Shown piece by piece: positions 18,184-28,151 of a DNA stretch of 64,000 nucleotides (its first letter is position 1; every line of letters begins with the position of its first letter). The DNA comes from WHSW01 sp963828755 (GTDB lineage Bacteria > Actinomycetota > Thermoleophilia > Solirubrobacterales > 70-9), in contig CAWHFY010000015.1 of assembly GCA_963828755.1 (NCBI GenBank), positions 68,468 to 132,467 of the forward strand, given 5' to 3'. The position numbers and the translations under genes were made by a program. Below the pieces are notes generated by a model that searched no databases, was not told where the DNA came from, and saw only the letters and a program-made list of their open reading frames with translations.

Positions 18184-18234
18184 CGCCGACTTTCATCGTG
18201 ACCACCCATGAGGTGGTTGAGATGAATCTCGGCG
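18184..18234. repeat. inverted-repeat element, copy 1 (second copy at 42624-42669)
   Basis: A near-perfect palindrome reads CGCCGACTTTCATC, GTGACCACC, a CATGA centre, GGTGGTTGA, GATGAATCTCGGCG. It fills the gap between the convergent DUF6636-like and hemQ genes (57 bp). A diverged copy with the same order of blocks lies at 42624-42669, so this is a dispersed element and not a chance terminator. It may also terminate transcription from both sides. Confidence 0.7.
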
Positions 18235-18239
18235 CTTGG

Positions 18240-18935
18240 TCAGGCGAGCGCGGCGCGCGAGGTGGCGGCGCCGTCGAGGGCGTCGAGGGCGCGGCCCACC
18301 GACATCGCCGCGCAGGTGAAGATCGGCGTGTCGCGCAGGGTCCAGGCGCTCGATTCCGAGCCGCGCAGCTCCTGGACCAGGTCGAGGAAGTCGCCCGGGT
18401 CGTCGCACTCGAACGAGACCACGAACTCCTGGTCGTCGAGACCGAACGAGTAGGCGGTGTTGATCGTGATCTCCGGGTACCCGCGCCCGATCTCGATGTG
18501 CTCGCGCATGATCCGACCCCGCTCCTCGGCCGGCAGCCCGTACCACTCGCGCTTCTTGTCGAGCGGGTAGACGATGCAGTACTTGCGCTCCGACTGGCAG
18601 ATCTCGAGCCGGGCGGCGTGGTCGCTATATGGCGAGCGCTTGGTCATCGCCAGGTAGGAGTGCGGGATCGACATCCACTGCGCCAGCCCACTCTGCGCGA
18701 GCACGACGTGGAACGTGTGGATGTCCTCGAGCACCGGGCTCTGGGAGAGCAGCATCAGGTCGGTGTCGCCGCGCATGCCGACGGTCGAGTAGGCGCGCAG
18801 GCTGCGGTCGATCGCGTAGTCCTCACAGGCGGCGAGGAACTCCCGTTTATCCTCAGCCCGCGTTTCGGCATCGCGCCGCTGCCAGGCGGGATCGAGCTTG
18901 AAGAAGGTGAACTTGGCAAACGTGCGATCAGCCAT
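18240..18935 (-). CDS. hemQ: HemQ-type coproheme decarboxylase (chlorite dismutase family)
   Basis: This 231-residue chlorite-dismutase-fold protein matches the actinobacterial HemQ branch that turns coproheme into haem b in the coproporphyrin pathway. Family segments include KFTFFKLDPAWQRR, LRAYSTVGMRGDTDLML, SERKYCIVYPLDKKREWYG, IMREHIEIGRGYPEI (likely proximal histidine) and SFGLDDQEFVVSFECDDPGD. The ATG at 18935 has a TAGCAT -10 seven bases upstream. The frame is open further upstream but only over the divergent gene. Confidence 0.94.
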   Translation of the reverse strand: MADRTFAKFTFFKLDPAWQRRDAETRAEDKREFLAACEDYAIDRSLRAYSTVGMRGDTDLMLLSQSPVLEDIHTFHVVLAQSGLAQWMSIPHSYLAMTKRSPYSDHAARLEICQSERKYCIVYPLDKKREWYGLPAEERGRIMREHIEIGRGYPEITINTAYSFGLDDQEFVVSFECDDPGDFLDLVQELRGSESSAWTLRDTPIFTCAAMSVGRALDALDGAATSRAALA

Positions 18936-20812
18936 CGCAGCGATGCTAGCGCTAGCTGCCGTCCTCGCCGGAGCGGCCGGCGCCGTCGCGCAGTCGGGCG
19001 CAGACCCCGCTGCGAGCGACGGCCGGGTCGTGATCGCGGTGTTGCCGTACGGCACCACGGTCGAGCAGATCGCAGCGGTCCCGGAGCTCGCCCCGGGAGT
19101 GATCAGCGCCGGGCTCGGCCCGGTTCCGGTCGCGCAGACGTTCCTCGACATCGGGCAGGGCAACCGGGTGAACGAGAACCTCTACGACGGCGACCTGCCG
19201 CGCCTGTACGTCCGCGACGGCCGCGTGCCGACGCGGCTGTGGGAACGGACGCTCGAGCGCGCCGACAGCGCCCCGGCTGACATCGTCCCCGGGCTCTTGT
19301 CGACGACGTTGCGGGACGCCGGGATCCCGGTGGCCGCCGAGGCCGACAGCGGCCTTGCGACCCTGATCGGCGTCGACGAGGACGGGGCCGTCCCGATCGT
19401 CTCGGAGGGCGGTTGCGACCGCGGCTGCGGGCCCGGGCTCAGCATCGTGCGCATTCGCCTGCGCGAGCTGAAGCCGCTTGTCGCCGGGCTTGGCCCCGAC
19501 GATCTGCTGATCGCGATCGCGGCCGGGGCCCGTGCGCAGCAGGAACTCCTGCCGGCCGGGATCGCCGGCGCCGGCTACGACGGCGACCTGACCTCTCCCT
19601 CGACCCGCACGGACGGCGTCGCGATCTCGACCGACATCGCGCCGACCGTGCTCGAGCACTTCGGGGTCGACGTTCCGGACGAGGCGAACGGCAGCGTGAT
19701 CGAGTCCGGCTCCGAGCGCGACCCGGCCGGGGTCGCCGACCTGCAGGCGCGCCTCGATCACCGCCCCAGTCGCGACACGGTCGTCCTCCTGCCGCTGGCG
19801 ATCTGGCTGGCGTTGACCGGCCTGGCGGCACTGGTCCTGCGGCGGCGCGGCGCCACTGCGGCGCTGCGGCTGCTGGCGCCGGCGGTTGCCTGGGCGCCGG
19901 CGATCCTGCTCGCGCTCGCGGCGCCCGACGCCGGCCCGCTCGCCTCGGCGCTCGCGATCGGGCTCGGCGCCCCAGCGCTGGCGCTGCTCGGCCAGCGCCT
20001 GCTCGGCGACCTGGGCGGCCTCGCGCTCGCCTGCGGGGTCAGCGTCGGCGCCTACGCGCTCGACGTCGTTGCCGGCTCGCCGTTGACCGCGCTGTCGGTG
20101 CTCGGCCCGAATCCAGGCGCCGGGGTTCGCTTCTTCGGGATCGGCAACGAGCTCGAGGCGATCCTCACCACGCTGACCCTGATCGGCACCGGCGCCTGGC
20201 TCGAGATCCGCCGGGACGGGCTCGAGCGCCGGCGCGCGGCGATCTGGTTCGTCGGCGTCGCCGTGGTCGCGATCGCCGCCTTTGCGCCGGGGCGGTTCGG
20301 CGCCGACGTCGGCGCCGCGATCGTGCTCGGGCGTCGGGTCCGCGACCGCGGCCGTGATCGCGCTCGGCCTGCCACCGCGGCGGGCGATCCTGGTCGTCGC
20401 CGGTGGCGGCGCGCTGGCGTTGGCGGCGCTGTTCTGCGTCGACCTCGTACTGGGCGGGGCGCACCTGAGCAGGTCGGTGCTCGGCGCCGGGGGCGCTCAC
20501 GACGTGCTCGACGTGCTCGACCGGCGCGTGCGGCTGATGGTCCACACCTTCGCCCACCCGGTGTATCCCGAGCTGCTGATCGCCAGCGTGGCGCTGCTCG
20601 TCGCCGGAGCCGTCTACCGCCGGCGGGTGGTCGCCTGGTTCGGGGAGCGGTGGGCGGCGTTGGCGGGCTTCGCCGGAGCCCTCGCGGGCGTGCTGATCGG
20701 CACGCTGGCCAACGATTCCGGCTCGGTGCTGCTCGTCATCGGGATGATCTGCATCGCGGTCAGCGCGGGTTTTTTCTGGGCGACCGCCGTCGCGGCAGAC
20801 GACTCTTACTGA
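18922..20812 (+). CDS. alkaline-phosphatase-like extracellular domain plus polytopic membrane protein, frame interrupted
   Basis: The roughly 630-residue composite starts with a signal-like segment (MLALAAVLAGAAGAVA). A soluble domain of about 260 residues follows, with VVIAVLPYGTTVEQIA, a long substrate-like region and TDIAPTVLEHFGVDVPDEANG, the ending seen in alkaline-phosphatase/sulfatase-superfamily proteins. The second half has about ten membrane helices (VVLLPLAIWLALTGLAALVL onward). The frame changes near 20335. Start is uncertain: GTG 18922 gives a charged N-terminus, ATG 18943 avoids overlap with hemQ. It could hydrolyse or transfer a phosphate or sulfate group on an envelope lipid or sugar; that is inference. 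Confidence 0.7.
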
Positions 20813-20831
20813 GCCCGGGTACCATCGCTGC

Positions 20832-23204
20832 GTGCGCGTAGCGATAGTCACGCCCTACTCATGGACATATCCGGGGGGCGTGAACCGGCACGTCGACGCC
20901 CTTGCCCGCGAGTTGATCGCTCGCGGCCACGAGCTTCGGGTGCTTGCCCCCACCGACCCAGGCGACCGGCTCGGCCGGCTGCTTCATCGCGGCGATCCCG
21001 AAATCGCGGAGTTGCCCGAGTTCGTCGTTCCGCTCTCGCGGACCAAAGCGTTCGGCGCCAACGGGTCGATCTCGAACATCGGCATCTTCCCCGACGGCGT
21101 GACCGCGATGCGACGCGAGCTGCGCGCCTTCGACCCCGACGTCGTCCACGTGCACGAGCCGCCCGCCGGCCCACTCAGCTGGGACGCGTGCTCCTACCCC
21201 GGCGCCCCGGTCGTCGCCACCTTCCACGCCTACTCCACCAAGCCGCTACTCAACCACGTCGCCACGCTCGCCGGGGCGCGGCGCAAGTTCAACCAGCTCG
21301 CCGGCCGGATCGCCGTCTCCGAGGCCGCCGCCTGGACCGGCAAGCGCTGGTTCGGCGGCCGCTACGACGTGATCCCGAACGGCGTCGACGTGAGCGCGCC
21401 GCCGGCCGGCCCGAAGCCGCCGAGCGAGAGCCTGCGGCTGATCTTCGTCGGGCGCCCCGAGGAGCGCAAGGGCCTGCCCGTGCTGCTGAACGCGTTCGAG
21501 GCGCTGGTCGAGCACGAGGACACCACGCTCACCGTGGTCGGGTCCGACGGCGCCGACGTCGCCCGGTACCTCGCCGACGGCGGTGCGCACGACCGGATCG
21601 AGGCGCTCGGCCGGGTCAGCGCCGACGAGCTCTGGACGCGCCTCCACGGCTCCGACCTGCTCTGCGCTCCCTCGCTCGCCGGCGAGAGCTTCGGCATGGT
21701 CCTGACCGAGGCGTTCGCCGCCGGGACCCCGGTGCTTGCCTCGAACATCGCGGGCTACGCCGACGTGGTCGAGGACGGCCACGACGGGATCCTCGTGCCG
21801 CCCGCCGACCCGCAGCGCTTCGCCGAGGAGCTGCAGGCGCTCAGCCTCGATCCGCAGCGGCTCACCCGCATGGGCCTCGCGGCGCGCGAGTCGGCCCAGC
21901 GCTACGCCTGGCCGCGGGTCGCCGAGGCGGTCGAGGGCGCCTACCGCGAGGCGATCGCGGCGCCGGCGCCCCGCACCGCGTCCGAGGGGATCTCGCGCCG
22001 GGTCGGCACCCGCCCGGCCGACGGCGGCGAGCGCGTCCCCGCCCGCAGGCTGCCGAGCCTCGACCCTGCTCCGGCGATCGCCGGTGGCCGCCACCGGACC
22101 GCGCGCCGGGTCGCGATCGGCGTCGCGGGCGCGATCGGCGTCGGGCTCACCTTCATCGCCGCGCAGCGGATCGGGGTCGACCGGGTCGTGACGAGCATCG
22201 TGCGCTCCGACATCGGCTGGGTCCTGATCGCGACCGCGCTGATGATGGCCTCGATGTTCCTGCGCGCGAGCTCTTGGTTCTCGATCGCCCGAGCCGCGCT
22301 GCCACGCCGACCGCTGCGCCGCCGCGACGTCGCCTCCGCGACGATGGTCGGGGTGCTGATGTCGGCGACGCTGCCGGCCCGCCTCGGCGAGCCGGCCCGC
22401 GCGATGGTGCTCGCCCGGCGCACCGGCCGGATGCGGGAGACGTTCCCGGTGCTGCTGGGCACCCTGGTCTCACAGAGCGTGCTGAACATCGGCGCGCTGG
22501 TGCTGCTGGGCGTCCTCATCGTGTCCTCGACCGACCTCTTCCACTCGAGCTCGGAGCGACTCTTCCTGTTCAGCTTCGCGCCGCTGCTGCTCCTGGTCGC
22601 GGTCGTGCTCGCCCCGACCGTCGTCCGCAAGGGCGGCTCCGGCCGGGTGGCGCGCGTGATCGCGACGATCCGCAGCGCCCTGCTCAAGGTGCGAATGGGG
22701 CTCGTCGTCTTCCGCGATCCGCGCCGCGGCCCGGCCGCCGCGTTCGCCCAGCTCGGCGCCTGGGCCCTCCAGCTGCTCGCCTGTTACGCGCTGTTCTCGG
22801 CGCTCGGGCTCGAGCATGTCGGTATCGGGGCCGCGGCTGCGGTTCTCTTCGCGGTGAACGTCACCGCGGTGATCCCGGCGACGCCGTCGAACATCGGCGT
22901 CTTCCAGCTCGCGACGATCAGCGTCCTCACCACGGGCTTCGGCGTCTCGACCGCCGACGCGCTCGCCTACGGCGTGATCCTGCAGGCGGTGGAGATCGCG
23001 ACCGCGGTCACGCTCGGCCTGCCTGCTCTGGTCCGCGAGGGAGTCACCTGGCAGGACATGCGCCTGCGGGCGCTCTCAGCGGCGCCGGTTCGCCTGCGTC
23101 CCGCACGGGGCGACCGAGAACGCCCGCTGAATCCGGCTCCCCGCCTCATCCGCGCCGCTATCCTGTCGTCAGCCATCCAGAGCGGCCGAGGGACCCGGAC
23201 CTGA
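20832..23204 (+). CDS. PimA-like GT4 glycosyltransferase fused to a flippase-like membrane domain
   Basis: This 790-residue protein has two parts. Residues 1-380 are a GT-B fold glycosyltransferase family 4 enzyme (TPYSWTYPGGVNRHVDALA, VIPNGVDV, FVGRPEERKGLPVLLNAFEA, GESFGMVLTEAFAAGTPVLA), like phosphatidylinositol mannosyltransferase PimA. After a linker, residues 425-760 are an LPG_synthase_TM (UPF0104) domain with about eight helices, including the conserved PARLGEPARAMVLARR and IPATPSNIGVFQLA segments. The fusion suggests glycosylation of a lipid coupled to its movement across the membrane. GTG 20832 has TACCAT six bases upstream (leaderless). The 3' end overlaps the SAM riboswitch. Confidence 0.88.
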   Translation: MRVAIVTPYSWTYPGGVNRHVDALARELIARGHELRVLAPTDPGDRLGRLLHRGDPEIAELPEFVVPLSRTKAFGANGSISNIGIFPDGVTAMRRELRAFDPDVVHVHEPPAGPLSWDACSYPGAPVVATFHAYSTKPLLNHVATLAGARRKFNQLAGRIAVSEAAAWTGKRWFGGRYDVIPNGVDVSAPPAGPKPPSESLRLIFVGRPEERKGLPVLLNAFEALVEHEDTTLTVVGSDGADVARYLADGGAHDRIEALGRVSADELWTRLHGSDLLCAPSLAGESFGMVLTEAFAAGTPVLASNIAGYADVVEDGHDGILVPPADPQRFAEELQALSLDPQRLTRMGLAARESAQRYAWPRVAEAVEGAYREAIAAPAPRTASEGISRRVGTRPADGGERVPARRLPSLDPAPAIAGGRHRTARRVAIGVAGAIGVGLTFIAAQRIGVDRVVTSIVRSDIGWVLIATALMMASMFLRASSWFSIARAALPRRPLRRRDVASATMVGVLMSATLPARLGEPARAMVLARRTGRMRETFPVLLGTLVSQSVLNIGALVLLGVLIVSSTDLFHSSSERLFLFSFAPLLLLVAVVLAPTVVRKGGSGRVARVIATIRSALLKVRMGLVVFRDPRRGPAAAFAQLGAWALQLLACYALFSALGLEHVGIGAAAAVLFAVNVTAVIPATPSNIGVFQLATISVLTTGFGVSTADALAYGVILQAVEIATAVTLGLPALVREGVTWQDMRLRALSAAPVRLRPARGDRERPLNPAPRLIRAAILSSAIQSGRGTRT

Positions 23205-23266
23205 GAAGCCGCCGCAACCACCGAACTCCCCGGAGCAAGGCATGGTGCGACAGCCGGGACCGATGG
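23173..23266 (+). ncRNA. SAM riboswitch (S-box clan) controlling metH
   Basis: The segment ATCCAGAGCGGCCGAGGGA and the following TGAGAAGCCGCCGCAACC match the S-box core (ATC.AGAG.GG..GAGGGA, TGA.A.CC, GGCAACC), with GGTGCGACAGCCGGG as the 3' core. P1 pairs CCATC (23173-23177) with GATGG (23262-23266). The metH ribosome site GGAGGT begins at 23265, inside the 3' strand of P1, so SAM binding should hide it and lower translation. A TATCCT -10 at 23159-23164 would start the RNA right at P1. The aptamer overlaps the last 32 bases of the glycosyltransferase gene. Confidence 0.9.
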
Positions 23267-23278
23267 AGGTGAGCATCA

Positions 23279-26200
23279 GTGTCAGCCAGATCCGATAGCG
23301 ACAGGGACTTCCTCGCGGCCGTCCGCGAGCGCGTCGTCGTCTTCGACGGCGGCATGGGCGCCACCCTCGAGCAGTTCGATCTGAACAGCGAGGACTACGG
23401 CGGGCTCGAGGGCAAATGCCACGAGGCGCTGGTGCTCAATCGCCCCGACGTGATCGAGGGCGTCCACGAGTCGATGGTCGAGGCCGGCGCCGAGGTGGTC
23501 GAGACCGACACCTTCCAGGGCTCGCGGCTGAAGCTCGACGAGTGGGGGCTGGGCGAGCACACGCTCGAGATCAACACCAAGGCGGCCGAGATCGCCCGCA
23601 AGGCCGTCGGCGATTCGCGCTTCGTCGCCGGCTCGATCGGGCCGACCGGCTTCCTGCCCGCCTCCGACGATCCGACCCTCGGCGCGATCTCGTTCCGCGA
23701 CCTGGTCGAGGTGTTCGCCGAGCAGGCGCGCGGCCTGGTCGAGGGCGGCGCGGACCTGATCATCATCGAGACGGCGCAGGACATCCTCGAGGTCAAGGCG
23801 GCGGTGTTCGGCGCTCGCGAGGCGTTCGCTGCGGCTGGCCGCACGCTGCCGATCCAGACCTCGGTCTCGCTGCTACCGCAGGGCGGCAAGATGCTGCTCG
23901 GCACCGACATCGCCGCGGTGCTGACGACGCTCGGCGCGCTCGACGTCGACGTGATCGGCCTCAACTGCTCGACCGGCCCCGAGGACATGCGCGACGCGAT
24001 CCGCTTTCTCGGCGAGCACTCGCCGCTGCCCGTGCACTGCATCCCGAACGCGGGCCTGCCCCTCCAGGGGCCAGACGGCGAGACGATCTTCCCCGAGACC
24101 CCGGAGCAGCTCTCGTCGGTGCTCGGCGAGTTCGTCGAGCGCCATGGCGTCAGCATCGTCGGCGGCTGCTGCGGGACGACCCCGGAGCACGTCGCGGCGA
24201 TCGCCGAGCGGGTCGACGGCCGCGTTCCGGGCGAGCGCCCCGCCACCCGCCCGCCGCAGGTCAGCTCGATGATGACCGCGACCGACCTGGTCCAGGAGCC
24301 GCGCCCGACCCTGGTCGGGGAGCGGGTCAACTCCCAGGGCTCGCGCAAGGCGAAGGAGCTGCTGCTCGCCGACGACTACGACGGCCTCGTCCAGGTGGCC
24401 GAGGACCAGGTCGACGGCGGCGCCCACGTGCTCGACGTCTGCGTGGCGCTGACCGAGCGCCAGGACGAGGACGACCAGATGAGCGAGGTGGTCCAGCGGG
24501 TCTCGCTGAGCCAGCCGGCGCCGATCCAGGTCGACTCGACCGAGCCCGAGGTGATCGAGGCGGCGCTCGAGCGCATCCCGGGCCGGGCGATCGTCAACTC
24601 GATCAACCTCGAGGCCGGCCGCGACAAGGCCGACCGCGTCATCCCGCTGGCAAGGCAGCACGGCGCCGCGCTGATCGCACTGACGATCGACGAGGTCGGG
24701 ATGGCGAAGACGGCCGAGCGCAAGCTCGAGATCGCGCAGCGCATCAAGGAGATCGCCTGCGACGAGCACGGGCTCGACCCGGAGTTGCTGATCTTCGACG
24801 CGCTCACCTTCACGCTCACCACCGGCGACGAGGAGTGGCGTCCGTCGGCGGTCGCGACGATCGACGGGATCCGCGCGATCAAGGAGGGCATCCCCGGCGT
24901 GAAGACCTCGCTGGGGGTCTCGAACGTCTCGTTCGGCGTCGGCCAGCCCGCCCGCGCGGTCCTCAACTCGGTCTTCCTGCACCACTGCGTCGAGGCCGGG
25001 CTCGACCTCGCGATGGTCAACCCGAACCACATCACGCCGTACTCCGAGATCTCCGAGAACGAGCGCGAGCTCGCCGACGACCTCGTCTACAACCGCCGCG
25101 AGGACGCGCTCGAGCGGTTCATCGCCCACTTCGAGTCGAAGGGCGAGGCGGAGGCGGAGGAGGTCGGCGATCCGACCGAGGGCATGGAGCCCGAGGAGGC
25201 CCTGCACTGGCACATTCTGCGTCGCAAGAAGGACGGGGTGGAGGAGTGGATCGACCGCTCCGTCGAGAAGATCGGCGCCGTCCCCACTCTGAACCAGGTC
25301 CTGCTGCCGGCGATGAAGGAGGTCGGCGACAAGTTCGGCGCCGGCGAGCTGATCCTGCCCTTCGTCCTCCAGTCGGCCGAGGTGATGAAGCGCGCCGTCG
25401 CCCAGCTCGAGAACTACCTCGACCGGATCGAGGGCCACACCAAGGGCAAGGTCGTGATCGCAACCGTGTTCGGCGACGTCCACGACATCGGCAAGTCGCT
25501 GGTCAACACGATCCTCACCAACAACGGCTACACGGTCGTCGACCTCGGCAAGCAGGTCCCGATCGACACGATCATCGACGCCGCGGTCGAGCACGACGCC
25601 GACGCGATCGGCCTCTCGGCGCTGCTCGTCTCGACCTCGAAGCAGATGCCCGCCTGCATCCAGGAGCTGCATTCCCGCGGCCTGGAGTTCCCGGTGCTGA
25701 TCGGCGGCGCCGCGATCAACCGCGACTTCGGCCGCCGCGCGCTCTACCCGCTCGGCAAGGAGTCCGACGAGGTCTACGAGCCGGGCGTCTTCTACTGCAA
25801 GGACGCCTTCGCGGGCCTCGACACCGTCGACGCCCTGGTCGACGAGGCGGCCCGGGAGTCGCTGGTCGGCAAGATCCGCCAGGAGGCACAGGAGTTCCGC
25901 GAGAAGCCGGTGGTCGTCGACGACTCGCCGCCGGTCACCGACGACTCGGTCCGCTCGGCGGTCGAGACCGACAACCCGATCCCGTCGCCGCCGTTCTGGG
26001 GGGCGCGCGAGGTCGACGTCGACCTCGACGACGTCTACCCGTACCTCGACCGCCACGTGCTCTTCAAGCTGCACTGGGGCGGCCGCGGCAAGAAGGGCGA
26101 GGACTGGCGGCGGATCGTCGAGGGCTACGACGGCGACGAGGGCTTCGCGCCGAAGCTCGAGCGGATGTGGCGCGAGCAGGACTACCTGAACCCGCGCGTC

Positions 26201-26883
26201 CGGCTCGGCTACTTCCCCTGCAACGCGGACGGCAACGAGCTGGTGATCTTCGACCCAGAGGACCACGACCGCGAGATCGAGCGGCTCGTCTTCCCGCGCC
26301 AGCCCCAGCACGACCGGATCTGCCTGGCCGACTTCTACCGGCCCGCTCGACAGCGGCGAGACGGGACGTGGTCGCCCTGCAGGCGGTCACGGTCGGCGAC
26401 CAGGTCACGGAGCGGATCAACGAGCTCGAGCGCGAGGGCGAGTTCGCCGAGCAGCTGTTCACGCACGGGCTTGGCGTGCAGGCGGCCGAGGGGCTGGCCG
26501 AGTGGCTGCACGCCGAGATCCGCCGCGGGCTCGAGATCGAGCGCGACCAGGGCCGCCGGTACTCGTGGGGATATCCGGCCTGCCCGGACCAGTCCGAGCA
26601 CGAGAAGGTCGAGCGCCTGCTCGGGATGTCGGAGATCGGGATCGAGCTCTCGGGCGGCTACGCGCTCGAGCCCGAGCAGTCGACGGCGGCGATCATCGCC
26701 CACCACCCGCAGGCGGTCTACTTCGGGATGAAGTCCGGCTTCGTCCCCGCGGAGAAGAAGGGCGACGAGCTGATCGCCGGGACCGACCGCGGCGGCGAGC
26801 TGCCGCCCGATGTGGACCCCGAGGGCGATGGGACGATCGAGGCGGAGACCGACGCCCGAGCCGCCGATCCCACCACCGCGTAA
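23279..26883 (+). CDS. metH: cobalamin-dependent methionine synthase, frame interrupted near 3' end
   Basis: MetH methylates homocysteine with methyl-tetrahydrofolate through B12. The chain of about 1200 residues has all modules: homocysteine domain (zinc ligands in GLNCSTGPEDM and GGCCGTTPEH), pterin-binding domain, B12 cap and Rossmann domain with the DVHDIGKSLV cobalt-ligand histidine, and the activation domain with RRYSWGYPACPDQSEHEK. Frame changes near 26340-26370 break the link between FYRP and VVALQAVTVGDQV; the rest is intact. GTG 23279 lies eight bases after GGAGGT. Controlled by the SAM riboswitch just upstream. Confidence 0.96.
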
Positions 26884-26907
26884 TCAGCGGCACGGCACGC
26901 CGCCGAC

Positions 26908-26958
26908 CGCCGACGGGCTGATTCCGTTGGACTGAATAGCGTTATCCGCCCGTCGGCG
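26908..26958. terminator. 11-bp perfect inverted repeat between metH and yjbQ
   Basis: CGCCGACGGGC (26908-26918) and GCCCGTCGGCG (26948-26958) are exact complements around a 29-base AT-richer loop, in the gap between two convergent genes. There is no T tract; a bidirectional hairpin terminator is the likely role. Confidence 0.55.
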
Positions 26959-26970
26959 TTCGTGGGCCCG

Positions 26971-27393
26971 TCAGATGTCGCCCTGCAGCGTCGCGAGCAC
27001 CCGCCGCGTCCCGCCGCGGTTGCGGAACTCGCACAGGTAGATCCCCTGCCAGGTGCCGAGCGCGAGGGCGCCGTCGGCGACCGGCAGGCTCAGCGACGAT
27101 CCGGTGAGCACCGCCTTCACGTGGGCGGGCATGTCGTCCGGGCCCTCGAGCGTGTGGCGCCAGTAGTCGGCGCCCTCCGGGACCGCCCGGTCGAGCCACC
27201 GCTCGAGGTCGCCCAGCACCTCGGGGCTCGCGTTCTCGTTCAGGGCCAGGCCGGCCGAGGTGTGCATCAGGTGCAGATGCAGGAGCCCGACCCGCAGCCC
27301 ACCCAGCTCCGGCAGCGCCGCCACGATCTCGCGCCCGACGAGGTGGATGCCCCGCGAACGGGGCTCGAACACGATCTCCCGTTGCAGCCACAT
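26971..27393 (-). CDS. YjbQ/UPF0047 family protein
   Basis: This 140-residue protein starts at MWLQREIVFEPRSRGIHLV. The conserved core is HLHLMHTSAGLALNENASP, followed by HTLEGPDDMPAHVKAVLTGS and a GTWQGIYLCEFRNRGGTRRV ending. Some YjbQ proteins have thiamine-phosphate synthase side activity in complementation tests, but the physiological role is unsettled. Length is exactly that of the family. It is followed upstream on the same strand by a GST gene 13 bases away. Confidence 0.93.
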   Translation of the reverse strand: MWLQREIVFEPRSRGIHLVGREIVAALPELGGLRVGLLHLHLMHTSAGLALNENASPEVLGDLERWLDRAVPEGADYWRHTLEGPDDMPAHVKAVLTGSSLSLPVADGALALGTWQGIYLCEFRNRGGTRRVLATLQGDI

Positions 27394-27406
27394 CGCGGCG
27401 CCGTCC

Positions 27407-28141
27407 TCAGGCGGTCGGCACCCAGCCCGCCGGGAACGCCCCCGCTGGCACCTCGCCCGGGTAATCCGGGAACCAGCGCCGCGCAATCTCCGCTCCCGGG
27501 CCGGCCTCGATCAGCGGCACGAGATCGCCGATCGTCAGCAGCACGCGCAGGGTGGCGCCGATCTGCAGGTCCGCCGCGGTCGCCTGCTCGCCGCCGATCA
27601 CACCGTCGTCGGCGAGTGCGGCGACGTGGTCGAGCTTCGCCGGCAGCCCGGCGAGGTCCTCGGCCAGCCGCTCGGCGGTGATCCCGTGGTACTTCCACGT
27701 CGAGTGCACGTAGCGGATCGCGAAGTCGGTCCCGGCCGGGTCGAGGACGCCGGCGCCGCCGTAGGTACCCATCGCCTCGGGCCGGAAGTGCATCGCTCCC
27801 CACGGCAGGCGGCGACCGAGGTCCTGAAGCTCCTCGTCGCCCCAGCGCTCGGCCTCGCGCACGGCGTCGGCGCGCTCCCGGGGATAGAGCGATGGCTCCG
27901 GTGCGAGCTGCTCGAGGCGCTCGAGGATCGCGCGCGAGCCGTGCACCGGCTGATCGCCCACCAGAAGCCCCGGCACCGTGCGGTTTCCCTCGCCGTAAAT
28001 CCTCTCCATCTCCGCATTGTGGCTTCCGGCCTGGAGGTCGACGCGCTCGAACTCGAGCCCCTTGATCCGCAGGGCGACGTCGGCGGTCATGCACGGATGG
28101 GAGGGGGGCAGGGCGTGGAGGGTGAGCTCCGGCGGGGTCAT
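27407..28141 (-). CDS. glutathione S-transferase family protein
   Basis: This protein of about 244 residues has a GST N-terminal thioredoxin-fold domain (LTLHALPPSHPCMTADVALR, FERVDLQAG, VPGLLVGDQPVHGSRAILERLE) and an all-helical C-terminal domain. The usual catalytic serine/tyrosine position holds SHPC. Actinobacteria generally lack glutathione, so another thiol or a different role is likely. The start is taken at MTPPEL (28141); an in-frame Met three codons earlier is possible. It reads in the same direction as the thioesterase gene, ten bases after its stop. Confidence 0.85.
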   Translation of the reverse strand: MTPPELTLHALPPSHPCMTADVALRIKGLEFERVDLQAGSHNAEMERIYGEGNRTVPGLLVGDQPVHGSRAILERLEQLAPEPSLYPRERADAVREAERWGDEELQDLGRRLPWGAMHFRPEAMGTYGGAGVLDPAGTDFAIRYVHSTWKYHGITAERLAEDLAGLPAKLDHVAALADDGVIGGEQATAADLQIGATLRVLLTIGDLVPLIEAGPGAEIARRWFPDYPGEVPAGAFPAGWVPTA

Positions 28142-28151
28142 TCCCGCCAAC

